From Paenibacillus oryzisoli (GTDB lineage Bacteria > Bacillota > Bacilli > Paenibacillales > NBRC-103111): DNA of 64,000 bases. The notes under the pieces were generated by a model. That model saw nothing but the letters and a program-made list of their open reading frames with translations. It was not told the origin of the DNA and did no database searches. The stretch's first letter is position 1. Every line of letters begins with the position of its first letter. Position numbers and translations under genes: made by a program. Location of the stretch: positions 19,352-83,351 of the forward strand of contig NZ_LYPB01000082.1 of NCBI RefSeq assembly GCF_001653565.1, written 5' to 3'. This document shows, piece by piece, positions 36,401-43,937 of the stretch.

Positions 36401-38638
36401 ATACGGGCAGGCATTCAAAACATAGATGGAGCACAGCTCGAGTTGTATCAAATCGCACTCTCCATGGATAAGGACGAGCTGCTTTCAGCCCCAAGTAATC
36501 AAGATTTTGTTGCAATCATACAGAGCTGGGTGGATACTGCGAATACCGCGCCGATCATTCATCGAGCGTTAATGTCGGGCATTAACAATAGCCCTTATGA
36601 CTGGTCAGTGCTCAATAGTAATGCTGAGGCCATCCTCAGTGCTTATCAGCTAACTGGGATTTCCTCTTCCTCACAGCTTGCTGTAGCTGAGAATCTAATG
36701 GAACTGGCCTTCCAGCGCGGCAGTTATAAGCTTCTAACAAAGACTGAAATGCAAGAGGCCATCTATGACACATTGCCTTCGACAGAATTGTCCAACTGGG
36801 TAGGAACACCGCTTCAACAAGGGCTCGGGACGAGGCGTGTAGCTCTCAGTTTTAGTATGAAGAACGCTAAAGGGGTCCCACTACAAGGTTATACAGCGGA
36901 CGATCTTACAATTAAAATTAACGACGAAGAAATCAACCTAAGCAACACCGAAACTTTCCCTTCATTTGCATACGATACGGACAGCAGCTCCTACCAAATC
37001 GTATTTGAAGGCAGCGAGAGTTCGACAACGTATACACTTTCGGATCTTTCACTTCGTGGAACAGTCATCCAAGGCGAAGCGTTATCCGTAACGACACCAA
37101 GTCCAGGAGTTCCTGTTACATCGATTAGCTTGAGTATTTATACGAACTCTACTCGTATTCCTACCCGTAGTTCAAGTACAGTCACCTTAATTATTGCGCC
37201 GTTTACGGCGACGAATAAGGATATCGTCTGGCATATCGAACCAAGCGAAATTGCGACAATTTCCCAACAGGGGAACCTGAGTGTTACAGGCATTGGGCAT
37301 TTCACACTCACAGCAACAAACCCGTTATCTGGGATCAGTCAGACACTGGAACTGGAAGCTGTAGATACGGATTCTGCACTGAGTGCCGTACAGGCTTACG
37401 CAGCAAGCGGAGGAACTTCATCCTTAACCTTGGAAGTTTTTAAGAATACGTGCATCGGGAACATCGTGGATAGTGCATTCGAGAATTACAAAAGAGCAAT
37501 CGTAGCAAAACGCGGCGAATTCGCGGGCTTACAAAACTATCAAATTTCTAATTTACTACAAGACATTATAAGTGAGTACACCTCTACCGCAGCTCTTAAC
37601 CAAGCACTCTACGCATATATCGATGATAACACTACAGCTTGGGACGAACTAGATAAAGATGCATTATCCACTATGGGTGTTTATCAAACGGATGAGACCA
37701 ACTATCCGTATGTAAAGCAGGTAATCTTGGATACATTTATAGAGAATGGCGGGCCATTCAGTCGCACTCAGTTGACTACATTGGTTACTAAGGTACCTAG
37801 CTTCTCCATTAGAAGCTATAATCCAACTGTCTATGCCACTCAGATGATCAGTCAACATTTGAATAGTACAGGCTCTAATGTTGTCGTGACATTCAAAGTA
37901 GCTAATTTATACAACGAGGGTAATACAGGTCTTACTTCACAGGATGTGAAAGCACGGGTTGGTGGGGAGACAAGAGGTTTATATGACTCTGAATTGTTCA
38001 CGAACTTTCTAAATCTTGGTGGTGGTGTATACAGTGTTGAAGTCTTGGCGTCTGCTTTGGCGAGTCCTCTCCTGATCGAGGCTTTAACGGTTCGAGTGAG
38101 CCGCACAGATATACCAATTGCAACCGACATTTCAGTAAATAGACAAGCTGCGTTGATCGAGCGATCTGTCGCGAATCATACGCTGAGCATTGTAGATGAA
38201 TTGTTATTCACTGTAGGCAACCTGCCAAGCTTGCTTGGACTTAACTTTTTGGATCTTATAACTAAATTGGAATCGGCCTACGTTGCACATGGTAATGTAC
38301 TTACGGAAGCGTCGATCCGCCGAATTATTAATGGCATGCATGTTGTAAGGTCGTATCATCAAACCCAATCAGCGACCACAGACACTTACAGCCTTGAATT
38401 TCAGCAAAATATTACTGGCAGCTTAATGTATTCGGTATTTGCACGTAATCAGAGCGGGTATCTAGCTACGAACGGGACAGGCTATTCTACCAATGTGTAT
38501 GACCTCACATTCGGACACACATCATCTTTCCCTGTCGTTATATCATATATTTCCAGTCCAACGGAAAAGCTGAGATACAGCAGTGATAATTCCCTTGTGC
38601 CTGATTTTGAAATTATTTTTACAAACTCCTCCTCATAA
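33434..38638 (+). CDS. Giant secreted protein with carboxypeptidase-regulatory-like repeats
   Basis: A 1,734-aa exported protein not known as a whole. Signal peptide 1-24; a dockerin/EF-hand-like start (DQDNNGVDIQDVYNTL, 28-43); seven beta-sandwich repeats of about 80 residues from 80 to 665 (each with G-x-V-x-G-x-V and G-x-F-x-F-x-N-V-P patterns); a beta-helix-like stretch (about 675-860); then alternating Ig-like (about 1225-1310, SISLSIYTNSTRIPTRSSST) and alpha-helical regions to the end. There is no SLH, LPXTG or membrane tail, so it is probably released or bound by unknown means. It is monocistronic. An A/T-rich codon usage sets it apart by eye from its neighbours, hinting at transfer. 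Confidence 0.85.
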   Translation: MRKLKIFISICLLSSTLPTSVLASYKLDQDNNGVDIQDVYNTLQNEEAMRTITGKNIFDQADIRNLLRQIQPSNHQAILGTVTGFITDETGAAVSGATIKIDGTSLEILTDASGHFQFINVPTTYQTKVHVTKTDYESIASEVFNIQTGDIRNLPNMVLRKTPAYGSVSGYVYGPDNVALASAFVTIDNPTTHLTGYTSSTGFFIFSQVPTGEQSLTVTKDTYTPFTTFPFNVTKDNLTPIPTIHLAKTDSPQLKGSIQGVVTSDNNQPLGDALVSVTGSTSPIPTDNNGSFTLSNVPVGIVQLQIVKDGYQPRTISGINVSEHMYDAGTIKLSPVKGIVKGTVIDENGNSVSGALVSLDGVSATTNGSGEFTFNDVTPRSGATLIVTKDTYETATVPTFDLTPGQNKELGNVVLKKVKVSISGNITSTTGSSLSSVQLHVKGTEITVYTDASGNFTIHNLPVGSHTLQISAENYVGQDISVNVLQTGNSPVSVNLARQTANVQGYARSTTGEPITYTQATIPGTSYTAYVNESGQFTFYNLPVGYTIQEIAIADYQPKLPLTAITVTPNLNNIGSIEFQPMGSITGVVRASDAANNNPLLSNVTVTLQEVGGSFVQTVHSDAEGAFSFTNIPANANYTLTVEKAGYILYPLEPFAVNRGQNYKYLYLQQGVAVTNETQLLAAYADPSVPYILLLNDIQLTEPFNFNRAISLRGASLSNSNIKLTSPKFSISSADVGWSGIDMYCEVGNDETKLQGALYSFVGAIKLNGLGNYDGFIRIVSQKNYFITEGTSNLTAFVNNAEGLGNALANPDVSTIYVAENIYSYGNLDFPNRPIHFISQTEKTIQKDSYSNTSQVQLTNVRLLPEHDTVPPILTAVSTGVVELDLRDVTATLNESATLYLVPEGTTRVLEEITLQAVSSVFVATSGQASVKLTSVPPGDYILYAVDSAGNISTASATINVHKSLSKVMSDIRNALTLANMAWITKYDFIRAGIQNIDGAQLELYQIALSMDKDELLSAPSNQDFVAIIQSWVDTANTAPIIHRALMSGINNSPYDWSVLNSNAEAILSAYQLTGISSSSQLAVAENLMELAFQRGSYKLLTKTEMQEAIYDTLPSTELSNWVGTPLQQGLGTRRVALSFSMKNAKGVPLQGYTADDLTIKINDEEINLSNTETFPSFAYDTDSSSYQIVFEGSESSTTYTLSDLSLRGTVIQGEALSVTTPSPGVPVTSISLSIYTNSTRIPTRSSSTVTLIIAPFTATNKDIVWHIEPSEIATISQQGNLSVTGIGHFTLTATNPLSGISQTLELEAVDTDSALSAVQAYAASGGTSSLTLEVFKNTCIGNIVDSAFENYKRAIVAKRGEFAGLQNYQISNLLQDIISEYTSTAALNQALYAYIDDNTTAWDELDKDALSTMGVYQTDETNYPYVKQVILDTFIENGGPFSRTQLTTLVTKVPSFSIRSYNPTVYATQMISQHLNSTGSNVVVTFKVANLYNEGNTGLTSQDVKARVGGETRGLYDSELFTNFLNLGGGVYSVEVLASALASPLLIEALTVRVSRTDIPIATDISVNRQAALIERSVANHTLSIVDELLFTVGNLPSLLGLNFLDLITKLESAYVAHGNVLTEASIRRIINGMHVVRSYHQTQSATTDTYSLEFQQNITGSLMYSVFARNQSGYLATNGTGYSTNVYDLTFGHTSSFPVVISYISSPTEKLRYSSDNSLVPDFEIIFTNSSS

Positions 38639-38650
38639 AAATAACTAAAT

Positions 38651-38684
38651 AAATCCCACTCTCCTATTTCGGAGGGTGGGATTT
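38651..38684. terminator. Bidirectional terminator between convergent genes
   Basis: AAATCCCACTCTCC and GGAGGGTGGGATTT form a 14-bp stem (one G-U) with a six-base loop, lying between the giant protein gene and the XRE gene. Confidence 0.85.
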
Positions 38685-38687
38685 GTG

Positions 38688-38915
38688 CTAACTTAGGCCA
38701 GAGTCCACCTCAATCAACTCATACAAGTCTCTCACTTGGCAACCGATGGTATCTGCAACGGAAATAGCCACTTGCAACGGCATAATTCTCTTATTTTCTA
38801 TATAGTCATTGATCCGCTCAGGCTTATACAACAGGGCTCGAGCCAGTTCTTCCCTCCCCATTCCGTGCTCGGCCAAACGTTCTTGTAATAAGCTACGACC
38901 CAGTTCAAATTTCAT
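38688..38915 (-). CDS. Small XRE-like helix-turn-helix protein
   Basis: A 75-aa single-domain DNA-binding protein: ELARALLYKPERINDYIENK is the helix-turn-helix and MPLQVAISVADTIGC the following helices, typical of Cro/C1-type proteins. The ATG at 38915 is chosen because GAGGAG lies eight bases upstream. It stands alone; the target is unknown. Confidence 0.82.
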   Translation of the reverse strand: MKFELGRSLLQERLAEHGMGREELARALLYKPERINDYIENKRIMPLQVAISVADTIGCQVRDLYELIEVDSGLS

Positions 38916-38983
38916 TGGCTCTCTCCTCGTCCTTAAGAAAACTACCAACATCCTTGCCAAGATTAGTCACCTTTATTCGCAGC

Positions 38984-39018
38984 AATAAAAACCGTCAGGT
39001 ATATTTTCCTGACGGTTC
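38984..39018 (-). terminator. Terminator-like hairpin, orientation minus
   Basis: ACCGTCAGG (38991-38999) and CCTGACGGT (39008-39016) form a perfect stem; the minus strand continues with five Ts. It is 320 bases past the end of the secreted-protein gene, with no closer hairpin, so it may end the six-gene operon or a small RNA. Confidence 0.7.
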
Positions 39019-39070
39019 TTATCACTCGAATTTGTTTGTTTCATGCACAATTGCTAAGGACATTCGTATC

Positions 39071-39255
39071 AACTGGAAAATGTACAGTTATTTTTCGGTA
39101 AATTCCTCGTAAACTCGATTTAACTGTAAAACATGTAGTTAAAACCACCCATTTTATTTTAAATGGTAAAAATGATTAAAATTAGCTGTACATTTTCCAT
39201 CTATTCTACGTTTAATCGGAAAAAACTAAAAATCTAACTGTAGAAAATACAGTTA
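39071..39255. repeat. Four clustered AACTGTA/TACAGTT palindromes
   Basis: Copies: AACTGGAAAATGTACAGTTA (39071-39090), AACTGTAAAACATGTAGTTA (from 39122), TTAGCTGTACATTTTCC (from 39182) and AACTGTAGAAAATACAGTTA (39236-39255). All share arms that can pair and are spaced irregularly. Confidence 0.75.
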
Positions 39256-39341
39256 TTCGCCTGAAGCACAGAAAATTCGAAGAAATCCCCATTGAAGAGC
39301 CTAGGCCGCGTTCATTTGTTTGTAGCGTTACTGTTCAACCT

Positions 39342-41507
39342 TTAATCCGTCGTAATAAACCAATCCGCCTTCTGTGCGGCTAGCAGCTTTCTTTGACCTT
39401 GGAATTCGTCATAGATACTGAGTGTGTACTTTTGAAGGAATTTAGTATTGTAAATGAGGCCAGGATCTGGAATGGTTATTTTGAAATTATCACGTTTACC
39501 AAGACGAATCTTCGCATCTTCATCCGCTGTTGAATCTCCATTAATAACGTCGAAATCTTTGAAATCGAATCTCTTCTCAAATCGCTTAATCCCGCCGCCA
39601 TCTTCAAAAACAACTAGCAAGTTATGACCTTCGGTATTAATTTCCGTCATTTTCTCTTTGGTTAGCTCATAGTTGAATTGCAACGTGAATACACCGTCGG
39701 AAATGGATGTTCCTATTTTATCGACTGAGATCGTATACGGGAACAAATCTACATTTTTAAGTGTTGTTGCTACATTGGTTTTCTCGTCCGGCAGCCAGTA
39801 TGCAACTGGATTCACATAGGAATCTGGAACCGCCTTCTCACCTTCTGACAGCTTGCCTTCCGTGACCGCTTCTCCTAGAAGTAAATTCATATTTGTCGTG
39901 GGGAACCCTTTAGGAACCGATGCCCAAACATTGAGCAGCGCTTTGCCAGTAGGACTGATCTTATTCTTCACTTCCACAACAGTTGCCGGGAAAATTGTAC
40001 CGTCTGATGAACGGAAATTCGCAACGAGCTTGGACACATTCGTGAACCGCTTCTCCAAATTCGTGGCTTCTACCATCGCGGAGTACATGATATTCGTTTT
40101 ATCCTCATAAGTGGATACGTTTCGAATTCCGTACTTCGCCTTTCGCCCAATATCATTCGACGTATAGGTTTGCCCCATACCGATGAAGGGAATGGCTTGA
40201 AGTTCAGCTTGTGTGGAGAACTCCAGCACATCCGTTGCTGTCGAACTACCAGTACTACCAGTACTTGTACCTGTTCCCGTTGTTGGTGCTTCTCCCTCAT
40301 TCTCTTGGAGAACTAATTTAATTTTGGAAAACTCGTACGTATAGGGTACTTTGCCTGCAATTTGTAAATTGACGCTTGCACCCGCTGCCAACCCAATCAC
40401 TTTAGCTGTCTGGATAAGCTTAGCATCAATTTTCACTGCGTCATCCAATAAGAAATACCCGGATAATTTCGGGATAGGCAGTGATTCATCTCCGTTATTG
40501 CTTAGCGTTAGATCGGCTGTAAGTAGGTCTTGATCTTCCCACGGTAATCTGTGCAAACCGTTCAGCTGCGTCGTATACACACCTGATTTATTGGTGAAGG
40601 TATATGCTTTACCAACAGAGCCACCCTCACTCTGAGAAACAGTTGGCAGCTGGAAATTGGCAACCGCGACATTCATTTTCAAGTCAGCAATCGTTTCCGC
40701 AATCGCTACTTGCCAAGCATCTGCAGCAACAGCAACTGGAATAGAACCAGATAGCTGGATTTCCTTGGTCTCCTTCGGATTGATTTGCAAATCCTTTAAT
40801 CCTTTGGCTTCCATCGGATACATTAAGCCTTCTGAAGTACGGATTGAGAAGAGGTACGCAGGAATAGTTACGGTATGACTTCCAACGTTCTCCAAGCTTA
40901 CATACACCGTAGGTACATGATACTTCTCATTCTTGTTGCTGATAAACTTTGTAATCGAAGCCTTCACGTTAGTTCCACCAACCGAAATCACAGATGCATG
41001 ATCAGCCGGTGTTACATCTGTATAATCATCAGGAACGGCTACCTCGCCTAAAATTCGTTCAAAATTCGTTTGATTGAAATCCCACTTAATAAATTGCACA
41101 ACAAGATCTTGTAAGTTCGTACTCGTATCTACCGTTGCATAAAACGTTACATCTGTCGTAGAACCGGGAGCTACCCGGTTCTTATCCTTATCTGCTGGAA
41201 GTAACCGCACGGAGAATTGCTTGCCGGATTTGCTTTTCAGACGTGCCCAATAATCAATAAATTGCAGTTCACTGCTGCCTTCGTTATGGATAGTAATCGT
41301 AAATGTCGCTAACTTCCCACTAGCATTCTGTTGAAGATGAATTTGTTGTAACTCAAAATAACTGCTTCCCGTCATGGTTACCTTGCCCACATTTAATACA
41401 GGCGTGGAGGGGCTGCTATCAGCCCAGACGGGGGTAGTGGCTCCTAACACAAGCAGCGTAGACAAGGCTATAGTCACTAGGCGCTTGTGGTGATTTTTGA
41501 TGATCAT
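39342..41507 (-). CDS. Secreted beta-rich protein of the export operon
   Basis: A 721-aa exported protein, family not recognised. A signal peptide ends near VWA-DS (residue 29). Residues 35-390 contain repeated Ig-like stretches (FTITIHNEGSSELQFIDYWA, VYVSLENVGSHTVTIPAYLF and LTLSNNGDESLPIPKL), a Thr/Ser/Gly linker lies near 405-425, and residues 430-721 are again beta-rich. No anchor is seen. It is the last gene of the six-gene operon; AAGGAGG precedes it within a 30-base gap. It could be a cargo or a surface partner of the exporter. Confidence 0.8.
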   Translation of the reverse strand: MIIKNHHKRLVTIALSTLLVLGATTPVWADSSPSTPVLNVGKVTMTGSSYFELQQIHLQQNASGKLATFTITIHNEGSSELQFIDYWARLKSKSGKQFSVRLLPADKDKNRVAPGSTTDVTFYATVDTSTNLQDLVVQFIKWDFNQTNFERILGEVAVPDDYTDVTPADHASVISVGGTNVKASITKFISNKNEKYHVPTVYVSLENVGSHTVTIPAYLFSIRTSEGLMYPMEAKGLKDLQINPKETKEIQLSGSIPVAVAADAWQVAIAETIADLKMNVAVANFQLPTVSQSEGGSVGKAYTFTNKSGVYTTQLNGLHRLPWEDQDLLTADLTLSNNGDESLPIPKLSGYFLLDDAVKIDAKLIQTAKVIGLAAGASVNLQIAGKVPYTYEFSKIKLVLQENEGEAPTTGTGTSTGSTGSSTATDVLEFSTQAELQAIPFIGMGQTYTSNDIGRKAKYGIRNVSTYEDKTNIMYSAMVEATNLEKRFTNVSKLVANFRSSDGTIFPATVVEVKNKISPTGKALLNVWASVPKGFPTTNMNLLLGEAVTEGKLSEGEKAVPDSYVNPVAYWLPDEKTNVATTLKNVDLFPYTISVDKIGTSISDGVFTLQFNYELTKEKMTEINTEGHNLLVVFEDGGGIKRFEKRFDFKDFDVINGDSTADEDAKIRLGKRDNFKITIPDPGLIYNTKFLQKYTLSIYDEFQGQRKLLAAQKADWFITTD

Positions 41508-41537
41508 GATGGATTCTCGCCTCCTTCTATATCCTTC

Positions 41538-43013
41538 TTACCCTGCTGGAACTGCAATCGCTGGACTAATGATTGGTTGCCCGGGTGCAGTTGGGTTCTC
41601 TTTCATTTGTTTGAGCATGGCATCGCCATCCGTTTGCCATTTCTTAAGCGCTTCTCGTGCCGCCATTTTCCCTTGTAGAACATCGCTAAATAGCTTACGA
41701 CCAATCTCCTGCACTTGATAAATATTAGGATTATTGCGATAAATTTTTGAATTATCTTCTAGTGGAGCCGGTGTTACATTGTAGAAAGCTTCCATGTGAA
41801 AATCCAGTCCATCTGTCGGTTTTAAGTATTTGGAGCGTGCCACCAACATATTTTGACTACGCGATTTTAGTTTAGCCCAATCATCGCCATTAATGAACTT
41901 GATGAACTTCCAGGCATCGTCTGGATTTTGCGACTTAGCGTTGATGCCCATAATGCCATTCATATAAATAGAGCCGCCAACACCTTTGGCTTCGGGGTGG
42001 GAAGGAATCGTTACAACATCCCAATCAATGGGTGTGTAGCCCTTATAGTTAGCTGCATTTTTATTGGCGTTGGTAAGTTGTTGAATTTGACCATAATTCA
42101 GAATCGACATGGCCAAGCGACCCGACATGAAATCATCGTAGGCAAATGGATTATTTTGATCAAACCTTTGATTCATTTGTTTCTGAGGATCAGCTACCGG
42201 CGGGAACACATTATCTTTTTGCAGCTGAGCCATTTTGGCCCATACTTTCTCCCATTGGTCCGTATCTACCGTCATTTTCTCGCCAGCATCATCAAACATG
42301 CTTAGCTGCAGAGGAGCTGTATACATTTGCATGCCGTAGAACAAATCTCCACCTTGGGCTTGGGTTGTAAAAGAGAACCCATTGATTCGCTGATCTCCTT
42401 CCCCTTTCGCCAATCGCTTAGAAAGATCAAATGTCTCATCCCATGTCATGCCGTCTTTCGGATAATCGACTCCTGCATCTTGAAACATTTTCTTATTATA
42501 AATAAGTGCAGAGGAGCTGAATGTCGGAGCAAGGGCATACAGCTTGCCGCCGCCCGCATTTTTCATTCCATCTATCACGGCGGGAACAATGCCTGCTGTA
42601 TCGAATTTATCTTTCGTTATACGAGAATCCAATTGCAGCAGCAGATTACTTTCGATAATCTCTGGCAACTGTTCGTAACCAAGCATGACCACATCCGGTG
42701 GGTTATCACTCTGCATCACTTCTTTCAGCTTCTCCATCGGATCTGGCATCTTCTCACCAGGCTGAAGGCCACCGTTCATGAGCTTTTCATCCATCGTCGA
42801 GACGATTTCCAGCTTAATATTCGGATTAGCAAATTCAAATATTTCAGTGAATTGCTGTGTGAAATATTCATAATTACCGCCATACCCCATATTCGTTGCG
42901 ATCCTCAGCACACGCTCTTGGTTATCGTCTGCTTTCTCCCCTTTGGTACAAGCAACAGCAAGTGGAGCCATTAAAGCTAAAGTTAAGGTTGTAACTATCA
43001 TTTTACGTTTCAT
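41538..43013 (-). CDS. Extracellular solute-binding lipoprotein (family 1 type)
   Basis: A 491-aa lipoprotein with lipobox LAVAC (Cys22). The body resembles carbohydrate-binding proteins of ABC importers: RIATNMGYGGNYEYFTQQFT, PDVVMLGYEQLPEI, LYALAPTFSSSALIYNKKMF (the usual hinge strand) and GGSIYMNGIMGINAKSQNPD. Such proteins normally pair with MalFG-type permeases, but none is present. Instead its ATG overlaps the stop of an exporter ATPase gene by four bases, tying it to the MacB-like complex. Ligand and role there are unknown. Confidence 0.88.
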   Translation of the reverse strand: MKRKMIVTTLTLALMAPLAVACTKGEKADDNQERVLRIATNMGYGGNYEYFTQQFTEIFEFANPNIKLEIVSTMDEKLMNGGLQPGEKMPDPMEKLKEVMQSDNPPDVVMLGYEQLPEIIESNLLLQLDSRITKDKFDTAGIVPAVIDGMKNAGGGKLYALAPTFSSSALIYNKKMFQDAGVDYPKDGMTWDETFDLSKRLAKGEGDQRINGFSFTTQAQGGDLFYGMQMYTAPLQLSMFDDAGEKMTVDTDQWEKVWAKMAQLQKDNVFPPVADPQKQMNQRFDQNNPFAYDDFMSGRLAMSILNYGQIQQLTNANKNAANYKGYTPIDWDVVTIPSHPEAKGVGGSIYMNGIMGINAKSQNPDDAWKFIKFINGDDWAKLKSRSQNMLVARSKYLKPTDGLDFHMEAFYNVTPAPLEDNSKIYRNNPNIYQVQEIGRKLFSDVLQGKMAAREALKKWQTDGDAMLKQMKENPTAPGQPIISPAIAVPAG

Positions 43014-43936
43014 TTTGATTTTCCTCCGACCGTTTGTGAATTAAATGGAGCTTTCTCCTCTTCTGCCGGTAGTGCTCTTGGTGCTTTAATCGTGATGGTC
43101 TCGCCATCAAACTCCATCGTAGCCTTCCCGTCAATGTTCAGAGCGGTCAAATACGCTTTGGGCACCTGTAGACGGCCTGCACGATCCAACACGACGTATT
43201 CTTCATGAGCCTCACTTGTGAGCCCTGTCGAAGTCCCCTCTTCGGCCGAGCTCGAAGGATGGCGAGCGATAAACTCTGAGCTAGTCATTCCATCTCGGAT
43301 AGCAACGACGCGCCCTACCTTGCCGGCCATGGACATATCGTGAGTCACAATGACAATCGTGACACCTAGTTCCTTATTTAAACGTTGAAAAATAGAAAGA
43401 ATCATATCCGCTGTCTTCGTATCAACAGACCCCGTTGGTTCATCCGCAAGCAGCAACCGCGGACGATTGGCTAATGAAATCGCAATGGCCACGCGCTGTT
43501 GCTCTCCACCCGAAAGCTCTTGTAGTTTATTATTCAAGCGGTGACCCAGACCAACCCATTCCAGCAATTGCTTCGCGTATGCAGGATCATAGTTCCCGCT
43601 CAACATCATGGGCATTTCTACATTTTCAAGTGCAGTCAAGTAAGAAACGAGATTCCGTGCATTATTTTGCCAGATGAAGCCGACTGTATGTCGTTTATAA
43701 TCAACGAGCTGCTTATCAGTAATCTTCAGCAAATCCCAATCCCCGACTTTCACTGCGCCTGCGGAAGGGCGATCAAGACCTCCTAGAATGTTCAGCAAAG
43801 TAGATTTACCGCTTCCACTGTTTCCGATAATTGCCATTAATTCACCGTCGTCAATCTGAATATTAAGTCCTTGCAGCGCGACAACTTCGATCTCGTCGGT
43901 TTTGTAAATTTTCACTAAGCCTTCGCAAGTTATCAT
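43010..43936 (-). CDS. MacB/LolD-type ABC ATPase with C-terminal AbrB-like domain
   Basis: A 308-aa ATPase. Walker [10 protein letters not shown] (38-46), Q-loop IWQNNARNL, signature [10 protein letters not shown] (141-150), Walker [13 protein letters not shown] and His199 are intact. After a Ser/Glu-rich linker (225-245), residues 247-285 ([20 protein letters not shown] and a closing [12 protein letters not shown]) look like a swapped-hairpin AbrB/MazE domain, not usual in this family. Its start lies one base after the FtsX permease stop. It is the second ATPase of the operon. Confidence 0.9.
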   Translation of the reverse strand: MITCEGLVKIYKTDEIEVVALQGLNIQIDDGELMAIIGNSGSGKSTLLNILGGLDRPSAGAVKVGDWDLLKITDKQLVDYKRHTVGFIWQNNARNLVSYLTALENVEMPMMLSGNYDPAYAKQLLEWVGLGHRLNNKLQELSGGEQQRVAIAISLANRPRLLLADEPTGSVDTKTADMILSIFQRLNKELGVTIVIVTHDMSMAGKVGRVVAIRDGMTSSEFIARHPSSSAEEGTSTGLTSEAHEEYVVLDRAGRLQVPKAYLTALNIDGKATMEFDGETITIKAPRALPAEEEKAPFNSQTVGGKSK

Positions 43937-43937
43937 G

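Larger units (their letters stand above)
38916..39341. other. Gene-free stretch with hairpin and four palindromes
   Basis: It contains a terminator-like hairpin (38984-39018) and four AACTG...TACAGTT-type palindromes (39071-39255). No gene is credible; the sequence is A/T-rich. Confidence 0.6.

Noticed and set aside
41538-43013. Sugar ABC importer operon
   Set aside because: No MalF/MalG-type permease is present; both ATPases are MacB/LolD type and the permease is FtsX type.
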